26,130 bases of DNA from assembly GCA_002422985.1 (NCBI GenBank), contig DITZ01000109.1, positions 1 to 26,130 of the forward strand. Reading direction: 5' to 3'. The notes under the pieces were generated by a model that did no database searches, had not been told where the DNA came from, and saw only the letters and a program-made list of their open reading frames with translations. Below are positions 15,044-22,629 of this stretch, piece by piece (within the stretch, counting starts at the first letter, position 1; each line of letters starts with the position of its first letter). A program made the translations under genes and the position numbers. The DNA comes from Sphingomonadales bacterium UBA6171 (GTDB lineage: Bacteria; Pseudomonadota; Alphaproteobacteria; Sphingomonadales; Sphingomonadaceae).

Positions 15044-15931
15044 ATGACCAGCCCGATCATATTGTCCATCGACGGCAGGCCGCGCGACCTTGGCGGTTTT
15101 TCCGTGCGCCGCATCCTGCCCCACCATGCGCGGCGCATGGTGGGGCCGTTCATCTTTTTCGATCATCTGGGGCCGGCGGCCTTCGCGCCCGGCGATGGCA
15201 TCGATGTGCGGCCGCACCCGCATATCGGGCTTTCCACCGTCACCTATCTGTTCGAAGGCCGCTTCCGTCACCGCGACAGCCTGGGCACGGTGCAGGACAT
15301 CGGCCCCGGTGCGGTGAACTGGATGACGGCAGGGCGCGGCATTGCCCATTCCGAACGCACGCCGCCGGAGCTGCGCGCCAGCGGCCACCGCATCCATGGC
15401 ATCCAGACCTGGGTGGCACTGCCGCTGGGCGACGAAGACTGCCCGCCGGCTTTCGTGCACCATCCGGCCGCCACCATTCCGCGCGTGGACCTGCCCGGCG
15501 GCGGCCATGCGCGCATCATCGCCGGCCGGATGTGGGGTGCCACCTCGCCGGTGCAGTTTCCGCACCCGATCATCTATGCGGAAATCCGCATGCCGGCGGG
15601 CAGCGACATCCTGCTGGACCCGGCCTGGGGGGAGCGGGCGCTTTATATCGTGTCGGGCGCCGCGACGGTGGACGGGCTTCCGGCGAGCGCGGGTGTGATG
15701 CAGGTGCTGGCCGATGGCGATGCGCTGACGCTGCGGGCGCAGACGGAGCTGCACGCGATTCTGTGTGGCGGTGCGCCGATGGACGGGCCGCGGCTGCTGT
15801 GGTGGAATCTGGTCGCCTCTGATCAGGCGCGCATCGATGCGGCAAAGGCCGCCTGGGGCGCGGATCCCTTCGGCCCGCCCTTTGGCCCGGTGCCGCAGGA
15901 GCAGGAATTTATCCCGCTGCCGGCACAATGA
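15044..15931 (+). CDS. Pirin family protein
   Basis: Pirins are bicupin metal-binding proteins; some bacterial members act as quercetin dioxygenases or interact with metabolic enzymes, but most have no assigned role. The 295-residue protein starts MTSPIILSIDGRPRDLGGF and continues with VRRILPHHARRMVGPFIFFDHLGP. The N-terminal cupin carries the metal ligands His58 and His60 in RPHPHIGLSTVTYLF and His102/Glu104 in GRGIAHSERTP. The C-terminal cupin and an end motif AWGADPFGPPFGPVPQEQ complete the family length. The ATG at 15044 is chosen because the family begins there; the frame is open further 5' but shows no homology. It is divergent from plsY and lies 73 bp upstream of infC. Confidence 0.92.
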   Translation: MTSPIILSIDGRPRDLGGFSVRRILPHHARRMVGPFIFFDHLGPAAFAPGDGIDVRPHPHIGLSTVTYLFEGRFRHRDSLGTVQDIGPGAVNWMTAGRGIAHSERTPPELRASGHRIHGIQTWVALPLGDEDCPPAFVHHPAATIPRVDLPGGGHARIIAGRMWGATSPVQFPHPIIYAEIRMPAGSDILLDPAWGERALYIVSGAATVDGLPASAGVMQVLADGDALTLRAQTELHAILCGGAPMDGPRLLWWNLVASDQARIDAAKAAWGADPFGPPFGPVPQEQEFIPLPAQ

Positions 15932-15990
15932 TGCCCCGCCCTTTCGTTTTGGCGCGAAATCCATTATCTGGCGCGGGAATGAAACCGCCA

Positions 15991-16007
15991 AAGGAGCGAC
16001 GACCATA
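15991..16007 (+). promoter_or_regulatory. Ribosome-binding site and probable AUA start of infC
   Basis: AAGGAG at 15991-15996 is followed by 8 bases and then ATA at 16005-16007, in frame with infC. The nearest ATG in frame (16017) is 20 bases from the same Shine-Dalgarno sequence, which is too far. Confidence 0.65.
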
Positions 16008-16562
16008 AGACCGCCGATGATCAGGCGCCCGATCGGGCCGACCCCACAACCACTGAATGGCCCGCGCTACAATGAATTCATCACCGTGCCCAAGGTGCGC
16101 GTGATTGACGAAAATGGCGAAAATCTTGGGGTGATGTACACCCGCGAAGCCTTTGCCATGGCGCAGGAGGTGGGGCTGGATCTTGTGGAAGTAAGCCCGA
16201 ACGCCGACCCGCCCGTGTGCAAATATCTGGACGTGGGCAAGTTCAAATATGAGACGCAGAAGAAGGCGGCTGCCGCGCGCAAGAGCCAGAAGGTGCAGGA
16301 GATCAAGGAGATCAAGATGCGCCCCAACATCGACGATCATGATTATGAGACGAAGATGAAATCGGTGAAGAAATTCATCGAGGAAGGCGACAAGGTCAAG
16401 CTGACGCTGCGCTTCCGTGGCCGGGAGCTGGCGCATGGCCAGCTGGGCCTGAAGCTGCTGGAGCGCGTGCGCGACGACAGTGTGGACTATGCGAAGATCG
16501 AACAGCTGCCGCGCATGGAAGGCCGGCAGATGCTGATGATCATGGCACCCAAACCCGTCTGA
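16005..16562 (+). CDS. infC: Translation initiation factor IF-3
   Basis: IF-3 binds the 30S subunit, prevents premature joining of 50S and proofreads the start codon. The N-domain shows GPRYNEFITVPKVRVIDENGENLGVMYTREA, then DLVEVSPNADPPVCKYLDVGKFKYE. The C-domain shows KEIKMRPNIDDHDYETKMKS, VKLTLRFRGRELAHGQLG and EGRQMLMIMAPK. Starting at the ATA (16005) gives 185 residues; starting at the ATG (16017) gives 181. The ATA is preferred because of Shine-Dalgarno spacing and because infC genes classically use rare starts discriminated by IF-3 itself, giving autoregulation. The TGA stop falls inside an 18-bp tandem duplication. rpmI/rplT, often downstream of infC in other bacteria, are not here. 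Confidence 0.95.
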   Translation: MRPPMIRRPIGPTPQPLNGPRYNEFITVPKVRVIDENGENLGVMYTREAFAMAQEVGLDLVEVSPNADPPVCKYLDVGKFKYETQKKAAAARKSQKVQEIKEIKMRPNIDDHDYETKMKSVKKFIEEGDKVKLTLRFRGRELAHGQLGLKLLERVRDDSVDYAKIEQLPRMEGRQMLMIMAPKPV

Positions 16563-16589
16563 CCTTTCGGGCCCGTCTGACCTTTCGGG
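16554..16589. repeat. 18-bp tandem duplication spanning the infC stop
   Basis: Two identical 18-bp units, CCCGTCTGACCTTTCGGG, occupy 16554-16571 and 16572-16589. The infC TGA (16560-16562) is inside the first unit. Confidence 0.93.
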
Positions 16590-16641
16590 GCTGTTCCCAT
16601 TCGTTAACGGACGCTAGGTTCGTCAGCGGAGGGCTGCCCGG

Positions 16642-18708
16642 ATGACTGAACGACTCGCCGAACGACTTGGGTGTGACATCATCATGCGCGGGGGCATCAC
16701 CTCCGGGCTGGTCTATCCGGGTGCGATCAGCACGCTGGCGCGCCATTATGATTTCCGCAACATCGGCGGCGCGTCGGCCGGGGCGATCGCGGCCGGCATC
16801 ACGGCGGCCGCGCAATTTGGCCGCAACAATGGCAGGCCGGATGTGTTCGACACGCTGATCCCCGCCATTCCCGGCCAGTTGGGCGGCAGGAGCACGGGCG
16901 ATCCGGGCGCGGGCGAACAGAGCGGCCTGCGCCGGCTGTTCACCCCGCACCCCAGGCTGGCACCGATCCTGTCGCTGGCACTGGCGCTGAAGGCGGGCAC
17001 CGACGCCGGCCGGTCGCTGCCGGCTGCCCTGTGGGCGATGGTCGGCCCGCATGTGCGCCGCCGCGCAGGGCTGGCGCTGGCCGGCGGCTTTGGCGCGGCT
17101 TTCCTGCTGCTGCTGGGCTTCAACGGCATCGCCCACTGGTTCAGCGGCCCGGCGGGCATGGCGATTGCCATCCTGTTTCTTGCCATCATCGGCACGGCGC
17201 TGGCGCTGCTGATCTTCACCGCGCTGCTGGCGGTGGACGGGCAGGGGCTGGCGACAATGGCCGGCGAGGCGGGCGAGATTTTCAAGGCCAATGGCTTCGG
17301 CCTGGGCGCGGGTGTCAATCCGGCGCTGACGGCGGAAACCAGGCTGGAAGAGATGGTGGCGCGCGGCCATCTTTCCGACTGGCTGCACGGCCTGATTCAA
17401 CAGGCCGCCAATCTGCCGTCTGCCGAGCCGCTCACCATGGCGCATCTGTGGGGCGGGGAGCCGGATCGCGGCCCCTGGACGCCGAACCGTCGCATCGACC
17501 TGATCCTCACCACCACCAACCTGTCGCAGCAACTGCCGCACCAGTTCCCGTTTCTGGAGCGGGTGCAATCCTACCTCTATTTCCGCGAGGCCGATCTGAA
17601 GCCGGTGCTGCCGCCCACGGTGCTGGCCTGGATGGTGAACAGTGCCGACCCCCTTGAGCAGCTGGCGGTGGACGGCGAAATCTATCACCGCCTGCCCCCG
17701 GCGCGAAAACTGCCGGTGATGCTGGGCGTGCGCATGTCTCTGAGCTTTCCGGGGCTGGTGTCGGCCATCCGCTTTTATGAGACGTGCCGCTGGGAGGCGG
17801 ACGCGAAGGACAGCGCAAAGGAACGGGCCCGCGCGCTCAGCAAGCTGCGGCCCTGCTGGTTTTCCGATGGCGGCATCACGTCGAACTTTCCCGTCACCGC
17901 CTTTGACGCGCCGCTGCCCAACTGGCCGACCTTCTGCATCAATCTCGCCGATCTGGGGCCGGACGATAACCCGAATCACCGCATCGCCATGCCCGGAGAC
18001 AATAGCGACTTTGTGCGCGCCCGGCATCAGGGCGAGATCGGCGGCATCGGTGCCTTCCTTGGCGCCATCGTCTCCACCGCGCGCAACGCGCAGGAGAATG
18101 AGCTGCAAACGGTGCCGGGCCAGCGCGACCGCATCGCCACCGTGCTGCTGAACCCGGCGGCCGAGGGCGGGCTGAACCTGGACATGGACGACAAGGTGAT
18201 CGCGCAGTTGGATGATTATGGCAAGGCGGCCGGCGAGCGGCTGTTGCAGCGTTTTCATCCCGATGGCGGGGGTGACGCGCAGGCGCCGAAGATGAACTGG
18301 GCCAATCATCGCTGGCTGCGGCTGCGCTCCACCCTGGCGGGCATGGAGGCGCTGCTGGTGCGCTTTGACGCCGGCTGGCGCGACCAGCAGCCGCACCAAC
18401 CGGATTATCCCACCATCCTGGCCGAATCGGACAAACCCGCCGGCTATGACTGGGGTGCCAATGATGCGCGGGACTGGGCACAGGAACAGGCGGGCAAGCT
18501 GGCCGAATTCGCCCGCGATTTCGCCGCCACGCCGCTCATCCGCTGGCCGCAGGAAGGCTATCACACCCGCCCGGAAGGCAGCCTGTTCAACGGCCGCCGG
18601 AAGGACAGGGATGCCGGGCCGGACAGTCTTTCCCGCCGCCATAACGCGCCGCTGCCGCCGATGGGCTATCAGCTGCGCGCGCTGTCACGCGATCCCAGGA
18701 AGGGATAG
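16642..18708 (+). CDS. Patatin-like phospholipase with internal membrane hairpin
   Basis: Patatin-like enzymes are lipid acyl hydrolases with a Ser-Asp dyad. This 688-residue protein has the glycine-rich oxyanion loop MRGGITSGLVYPGAI (15-29), the nucleophile elbow GGASAGAI with Ser45, and the partner Asp409 in FSDGGITSNFPV. Between them lie two strongly hydrophobic segments (about 143-165 and 172-197), so the catalytic domain appears to be interrupted by a membrane hairpin. The protein is long for a simple patatin, with a C-terminal region (about 480-688) I cannot assign. The ATG at 16642 has GGAGGG upstream at suitable spacing. Its substrate is unknown. The 3' end overlaps a convergent small gene by 24 bp. 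Confidence 0.87.
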   Translation: MTERLAERLGCDIIMRGGITSGLVYPGAISTLARHYDFRNIGGASAGAIAAGITAAAQFGRNNGRPDVFDTLIPAIPGQLGGRSTGDPGAGEQSGLRRLFTPHPRLAPILSLALALKAGTDAGRSLPAALWAMVGPHVRRRAGLALAGGFGAAFLLLLGFNGIAHWFSGPAGMAIAILFLAIIGTALALLIFTALLAVDGQGLATMAGEAGEIFKANGFGLGAGVNPALTAETRLEEMVARGHLSDWLHGLIQQAANLPSAEPLTMAHLWGGEPDRGPWTPNRRIDLILTTTNLSQQLPHQFPFLERVQSYLYFREADLKPVLPPTVLAWMVNSADPLEQLAVDGEIYHRLPPARKLPVMLGVRMSLSFPGLVSAIRFYETCRWEADAKDSAKERARALSKLRPCWFSDGGITSNFPVTAFDAPLPNWPTFCINLADLGPDDNPNHRIAMPGDNSDFVRARHQGEIGGIGAFLGAIVSTARNAQENELQTVPGQRDRIATVLLNPAAEGGLNLDMDDKVIAQLDDYGKAAGERLLQRFHPDGGGDAQAPKMNWANHRWLRLRSTLAGMEALLVRFDAGWRDQQPHQPDYPTILAESDKPAGYDWGANDARDWAQEQAGKLAEFARDFAATPLIRWPQEGYHTRPEGSLFNGRRKDRDAGPDSLSRRHNAPLPPMGYQLRALSRDPRKG

Positions 18709-19158
18709 GAGCCGCACAAGCGACAGGGCAAAGGCCGCCAGCAGCGGCAGGGCGACCAGCCAGCGCGGGGCCGCGCGGTTGAGCAGCGATGCGACGGCCA
18801 TCACCAGAAAGGCAAGGCCCAGCAACGCCAGCTTGATGGCCGGGTCGTGCGCCAGCGGCGCACCATTGGCGAGGCTCATGCCGCCCAACAGCAGCGTGCA
18901 GCTGGCGGCGAAGAACAGCGCCGGTTCGCGCAGCCGGGGCAGCAGCAGCGCCCCGCCGGCCAGAAAGGCACCGCTCAGCATCCATTCTGCCATGTCCGGC
19001 CACCAGGGGCCGACTTTCAGCACGGTAAGCGAAAGCGGCAGGCTGAGCGCCATCGCCGGCAGCGCCAGCCGCCGCGCCCGCCGCCAGAACAGCGCCATCA
19101 GCCACACTGCGATCACGGCCACATGCAGCGCGACAAAAGGGGCATGGGGCGGGGTCAT
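18685..19158 (-). CDS. Small multi-pass membrane protein, unknown
   Basis: I do not recognise this 157-residue protein. Starting at the ATG of MTPPHAPFVALHVAV it is very hydrophobic, with about five or six possible membrane segments (near 7-24, 32-47, 58-77, 79-97, 109-127 and 133-152) and arginine clusters between them, such as WRRARRLA. The frame is open up to 19230, but the hydrophobic pattern begins at 19158. Its last 24 bp overlap the convergent phospholipase gene, and it is divergent from the TonB-dependent receptor gene with a gap of about 110 bp. An overlapping minus-strand frame is also open here but lacks a coherent composition. Being a real gene is likely, not certain. Confidence 0.6.
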   Translation of the reverse strand: MTPPHAPFVALHVAVIAVWLMALFWRRARRLALPAMALSLPLSLTVLKVGPWWPDMAEWMLSGAFLAGGALLLPRLREPALFFAASCTLLLGGMSLANGAPLAHDPAIKLALLGLAFLVMAVASLLNRAAPRWLVALPLLAAFALSLVRLLSLPGIA

Positions 19159-19268
19159 GGGCGATAAAGTCCCTGCCACATGGCCGCATGGCGCACAATC
19201 AGCTTGCCTATCACCCCCGTGCCGCCGCATGGCCAGCCTATATGTTTGCCCAGCCGGAGTTTGTGCCT

Positions 19269-21641
19269 GTGAAGCCCATCATTGCCGGAACCGCCGCCCT
19301 GTTTGCTGCGACCGCCGCCCTGGCCGGGGCCCCTGATGCCGCCGGCCCCCAACTGACCGGCCCTGCCCTGACCGGCCCCCAACTGACCGGCCCCGGGCCG
19401 ATGGGGCCCGAACCGATGGGGCCAGAACCGATGGGGAGCGTCACCCGCTACACGCCGGCGATGCTGGAGGGCCGGCGCATCGACACGCTGGCCGGGCTGG
19501 CCGGGCAGTTGCCCAACCTCGTGGGCACGCGCAGCATCGGCAGCGGCAGCAGCGTCGGCTGGACAGTGCGCGGGCAGCAGGGCGTTGCCACCATCATTGA
19601 TGGTGTGGAGATACCGGCCGGCGCCAACGACATCGGGCTGTTCGACGGGGTGCAGATCGATGTGGCGCGCGGGCCCCAGGGGCAGACGGGCGGGCCGTCG
19701 GCGCTGGCGGGCGCGATCCGGCTGACGTCGCCCGCGCCCGCGGAAAATGTGTCGGGCCGGGTCGAGCTGGGCTATGGCGCGGATCGCAGCTGGCTGGTGC
19801 GCGGCGGGGTCAGCCTGCCGATGTCGGACATGATCGGCTTCCGCCTGTCGGCCTTCTGGATGGATGATGACGGCCGGGTGAGCAACAGCCTGACGGGCGA
19901 GCGGGCGAATGAAACCGGCCGGGCGGGGCTGCGCTTTGCCGCCCATATCCGCCCGCTGGAGCGGCTGAGCTGGCAGGTGGCCGCCGCCTATCTGGAAGTG
20001 CGCGGCGAGAATATGCCGGATTTCCCGTGCGATGGCGACAGCTGCGACGGGCGCAGCCTGTCCACCGGCATGACAAGGGCGCGCCGGCCCGGCGGCGCGG
20101 CGCAATATGATCTGGCCATCGCCGGCCGCAAGGCGGGGGAGCGGCTGGGGAGCCGCAGCGAAACGACGCTGCTCACCTCTGCGCTGGCCTTTGAGGGCGA
20201 ATATCACCGGCTGGACCTGCTGACCGGCCATGTGGAAACGCGGCAGCGCTATGCGCTGGACCTGGCGGACGGGCGCGGCCTGCCGGATGTGGCGGTGCCG
20301 GAGCCGGTGGTGCGGGGTTTTGTGAACGGCGGCCATGCGATTATCGGCGACACGCGCGATCGGCGCTTTTCGCAGGATGTGCGGCTGTCCGGCCAGCTGT
20401 GGGACGGCTTTACCTATGTGGTGGGCGGCACAGCGCGCGACACGCAGCAGCGGCAGGATCTGGCAGACCTGCGCACGCTGGAAACCGGCAGCGCGAGTGG
20501 CCAGCCGCTGCTGCTGGCAGACCGGCTGCTGGTGGAATCCGCCAGCGAATTTGCCGGCTTCGGCACGCTGGACATAGCATTGTCGGACCGGTTCCACCTC
20601 TCCGCCGGGCTGCGCTATGCGCATGTGAAGGGGCGCTTTGCCCTGAGCGATCAGCGCGCCGGCTGCACGGCGACGCCGCTGCCCGACGGCTGCATCGGCA
20701 ATATCAGCCTGCCGCGCTTCAGCACCGGCGAATGGCTGCCGCAGGCCGCCGTCAGCTTCCTGCTGTCGGACACGGTGTCGCTGCATGCCGGTGCCGCGCG
20801 CGGCTTCCGCCCCGCTGGCTGGAGCGGGCGGGCGCTGCGTCGCGACGCGGTGCAGGCCTTTGCACCGGAAAGCAGCTGGACCTATGACGCCGGCCTCTCC
20901 GGCCGCTGGATGGGGGATTTGCTGCGGCTGAACCTGACCGGCTTTGTGATACGCGGGCAGGATGTGCAGGTGGGGAGCATTGCTGCCCTTTCCGGCGAAA
21001 GCATCGGCAATCCGGCGGATTTCCGCAACCATGGGCTGGAAGTGGAAGTGGGCGGCAGCCCGGTGGCGGGGCTGAATCTGTGGCTCAATCTGGGCTGGCA
21101 ATCCGCGCGTTTCCGCGCCGGGGAGGCAGCGCTGCGGCAGCAGGCGGACTGTGCGGCGCAACTGGCCGCCGGGCGCATTCCGCTGTCGCCCGCCGCCACC
21201 AATGCAGCCGCCTGCGCCAGCGGCATCATCACGGCTGACGGCAGCATCGCCAAGCCCGCCTTTGCGCCGGACTGGACGCTGGCGCTGGGCGGCAGCTGGG
21301 ATATTCCCGTGCCGAAAGCCGGCATCCTTGTGGTGCCCAGCGTTGATGTCAGCTGGCGCAGCGCGATGGAAACCACATCCGCCAATGCCACGCTGTGGAC
21401 CGGGGCGGCGGGCGGCTATCCTGCCAATCCTTATGCCGGGGATTTGATCAGCGGCTCTTATGCGGCCTCGCTGCTGCTGGTGAAGGCGGCGATTGCGGTG
21501 CGGACGGACGACGACAATTGGCTGTTGGCGCTGGAATGTTCCAACTGCCTCGATCGGGTGTCGGTGGAGGCGAGCGCGCTGGGGCTGTCGACGCTAACCG
21601 CGCCGCGCGCGTGGATGGTGCGGGCGCGCCGGCAGTTTTAG
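19269..21641 (+). CDS. TonB-dependent outer-membrane receptor
   Basis: TonB-dependent receptors are 22-strand outer-membrane barrels that import iron complexes, vitamins or glycans. With the GTG at 19269 (GGAG nine bases upstream) the product has 790 residues and a clear signal peptide, MKPIIAGTAALFAATAALA. An ATG at 19242 or 19188 would put extra residues before it. Next come six five-residue Pro/Gly units (QLTGP, ALTGP, QLTGP, GPMGP, EPMGP, EPMGS) where a TonB box is expected. A plug domain (LAGLAGQLPNLVG, WTVRGQQGVATIIDGVEIP, VQIDVARGPQG) and a long barrel with alternating strands follow, ending in RARRQF with terminal phenylalanine. Cysteine pairs lie in probable outer loops. Ligand unknown; no TonB/ExbBD genes or degradative cluster are adjacent. 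Confidence 0.88.
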   Translation: MKPIIAGTAALFAATAALAGAPDAAGPQLTGPALTGPQLTGPGPMGPEPMGPEPMGSVTRYTPAMLEGRRIDTLAGLAGQLPNLVGTRSIGSGSSVGWTVRGQQGVATIIDGVEIPAGANDIGLFDGVQIDVARGPQGQTGGPSALAGAIRLTSPAPAENVSGRVELGYGADRSWLVRGGVSLPMSDMIGFRLSAFWMDDDGRVSNSLTGERANETGRAGLRFAAHIRPLERLSWQVAAAYLEVRGENMPDFPCDGDSCDGRSLSTGMTRARRPGGAAQYDLAIAGRKAGERLGSRSETTLLTSALAFEGEYHRLDLLTGHVETRQRYALDLADGRGLPDVAVPEPVVRGFVNGGHAIIGDTRDRRFSQDVRLSGQLWDGFTYVVGGTARDTQQRQDLADLRTLETGSASGQPLLLADRLLVESASEFAGFGTLDIALSDRFHLSAGLRYAHVKGRFALSDQRAGCTATPLPDGCIGNISLPRFSTGEWLPQAAVSFLLSDTVSLHAGAARGFRPAGWSGRALRRDAVQAFAPESSWTYDAGLSGRWMGDLLRLNLTGFVIRGQDVQVGSIAALSGESIGNPADFRNHGLEVEVGGSPVAGLNLWLNLGWQSARFRAGEAALRQQADCAAQLAAGRIPLSPAATNAAACASGIITADGSIAKPAFAPDWTLALGGSWDIPVPKAGILVVPSVDVSWRSAMETTSANATLWTGAAGGYPANPYAGDLISGSYAASLLLVKAAIAVRTDDDNWLLALECSNCLDRVSVEASALGLSTLTAPRAWMVRARRQF
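19350..19439 (+). repeat. Coding 15-bp tandem repeat at the receptor N-terminus
   Basis: Six in-frame 15-bp units encode QLTGP, ALTGP, QLTGP, GPMGP, EPMGP and EPMGS. The first three units and the last three form two related subfamilies. Confidence 0.9.
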
Positions 21642-21668
21642 CGGCTGACGATGTCCGCCTGCGCAACC

Positions 21669-21760
21669 TTCGTCACCCCGTGCTTGACACGGGGCGAGGC
21701 TTTCTGCTGCCGAGCCAGCGGAAAAGAAGCCAGGCCCCGTGTCAAGCACGGGGCGACGAA
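21669..21760. repeat. Large intergenic inverted repeat (27-bp arms)
   Basis: Arms at 21669-21695 and 21734-21760 are complementary at 26 of 27 positions (core CCCCGTGCTTGACACGGGGC), with a 38-base loop. The element lies between the convergent receptor and PEP-CTERM genes. It looks like a dispersed genomic repeat and may also stop transcription from both sides. Confidence 0.9.
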
Positions 21761-21803
21761 CCAATCAGGGTTGATTGTATCTTAAGGCATCCCCACCCAC
21801 AGC

Positions 21804-21835
21804 AAAAGGGCGGCCCGGTTTCCCGAGCCGCCCCC
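21804..21835 (-). terminator. Intrinsic terminator of the PEP-CTERM gene
   Basis: Read on the minus strand, GGGCGGC pairs with GCCGCCC (21833-21827 with 21814-21808), with further pairs inside, followed by TTTT. It begins about 25 bp after the stop of the PEP-CTERM gene. Confidence 0.8.
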
Positions 21836-21858
21836 AAGGTTTCCGACCCTGATTCTGT

Positions 21859-22530
21859 TCAGGCTATGGCGCGCTTGAAATCGGCGCGACGGCGGCGCGA
21901 CGCGAAGCCGACCATGCCGAAGCCGGCGATCAGCATCGCCCAGCTGGCCGGTTCCGGCACCGAGGAGATGGCGCTTTCCAGAAACTCGACGCGCAGGCCC
22001 GTGGGGTTGCCCGATGATTGCTGCACATTCTTCACCGTGAAGGTCAGCGTGTTGAGGCCCGACAGGAAGGTGCCGCCGGTGGAAGCAAAGCTCGTCCAGG
22101 CGTTGAAGCTGCCAGCGCCGCCCTGGGCGATCTGCGTGCCGTTCAGCGCGATGCCGGTGACGGCATTGTCGGCGGCGAAACGGCCGGCGAACGCCGCCGT
22201 GCCGGCCGAAAAGCCGCTGAGGTCGAAGTTCAGCGAATAGTCGTAATAGCCATCCGCCGAGCCGTCATAGCTGGCGTTGCCGTTGCTGCCGGGCGTCAGC
22301 CAGCGCGACGTGGCGTTGCTGCCAAGCCAGGCGCCGTTGATGCTGGAGGAATTCCAGGCGGTGCCGCCGGCTAGCGTCCAGTGCGCGTCAACGACATTGC
22401 CGGCCGCCAGTGCGGTGCCGGCGGCGTTGACGCCGCTGTTGTAGAGATCGGCGATCGGGGTGACGGCGGCCGCGGCCGGAACGGCCATGAGGGCAAAACC
22501 GGCAAAGGCGAAAAGGGAGAGGGACTTCAT
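21859..22530 (-). CDS. Secreted PEPxxWA-CTERM sorting-domain protein
   Basis: The 223-residue protein has a signal peptide (residues 1 to about 22, MKSLSLFAFAGFALMAVPAAAA) and a C-terminal sorting signal: VPEPASWAMLIAGFGMVGFA followed by RRRR (191-215), the PEPxxWA form. Such tails are recognised by exosortase and are linked to exopolysaccharide-associated export in Gram-negative bacteria. The part between is Gly/Asn/Ser rich with NGTQIAQGGAGSFNAWTSF and GLNTLTFTVKNVQ, a beta-sandwich-like pattern often seen in such proteins; there is no catalytic motif that I can name. It stands alone, with its own promoter upstream and terminator downstream. No exosortase gene is in the window. Confidence 0.88.
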   Translation of the reverse strand: MKSLSLFAFAGFALMAVPAAAAVTPIADLYNSGVNAAGTALAAGNVVDAHWTLAGGTAWNSSSINGAWLGSNATSRWLTPGSNGNASYDGSADGYYDYSLNFDLSGFSAGTAAFAGRFAADNAVTGIALNGTQIAQGGAGSFNAWTSFASTGGTFLSGLNTLTFTVKNVQQSSGNPTGLRVEFLESAISSVPEPASWAMLIAGFGMVGFASRRRRADFKRAIA

Positions 22531-22542
22531 TATGGCGGGTAT

Positions 22543-22565
22543 CCTGTCATCTGTGGGGTGACAGG
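22543..22565 (-). promoter_or_regulatory. Leader hairpin overlapping the ribosome-binding site of the PEP-CTERM gene
   Basis: In the mRNA, CCUGUCA (22565-22559) can pair perfectly with UGACAGG (22549-22543) across a 9-base loop. The second arm contains the AGG of the only Shine-Dalgarno-like AGGA before the ATG at 22530. Pairing would hide the ribosome-binding site. Confidence 0.45.
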
Positions 22566-22583
22566 CCCTTAAGCCGATTCGGC

Positions 22584-22614
22584 ATTATGATAAAGTTAAC
22601 AAGCTGTTGTTAAC
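22584..22614 (-). promoter_or_regulatory. Promoter of the PEP-CTERM gene with overlapping inverted repeat
   Basis: Minus strand: TTAACA (22613-22608) and CATAAT (22589-22584), each one base from consensus, with an 18-bp spacer. A perfect inverted repeat GTTAACAA-GCTG-TTGTTAAC (22595-22614) covers the -35 box and spacer, a good operator position. The local AT-richness stands out. Confidence 0.6.
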
Positions 22615-22629
22615 TGTGAAAGATTGTAG

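Noticed and set aside
16540..18642. A 700-codon open frame on the minus strand opposite the phospholipase gene
   Set aside because: It is Arg/Gln/His-rich with no recognisable domain, and the plus strand has clear patatin motifs. Long antisense frames are expected at this GC content.
19155..21161. A 668-codon minus-strand frame opposite the TonB-dependent receptor
   Set aside because: No domain or signal is visible; the plus strand has a signal peptide, plug, barrel and terminal Phe.
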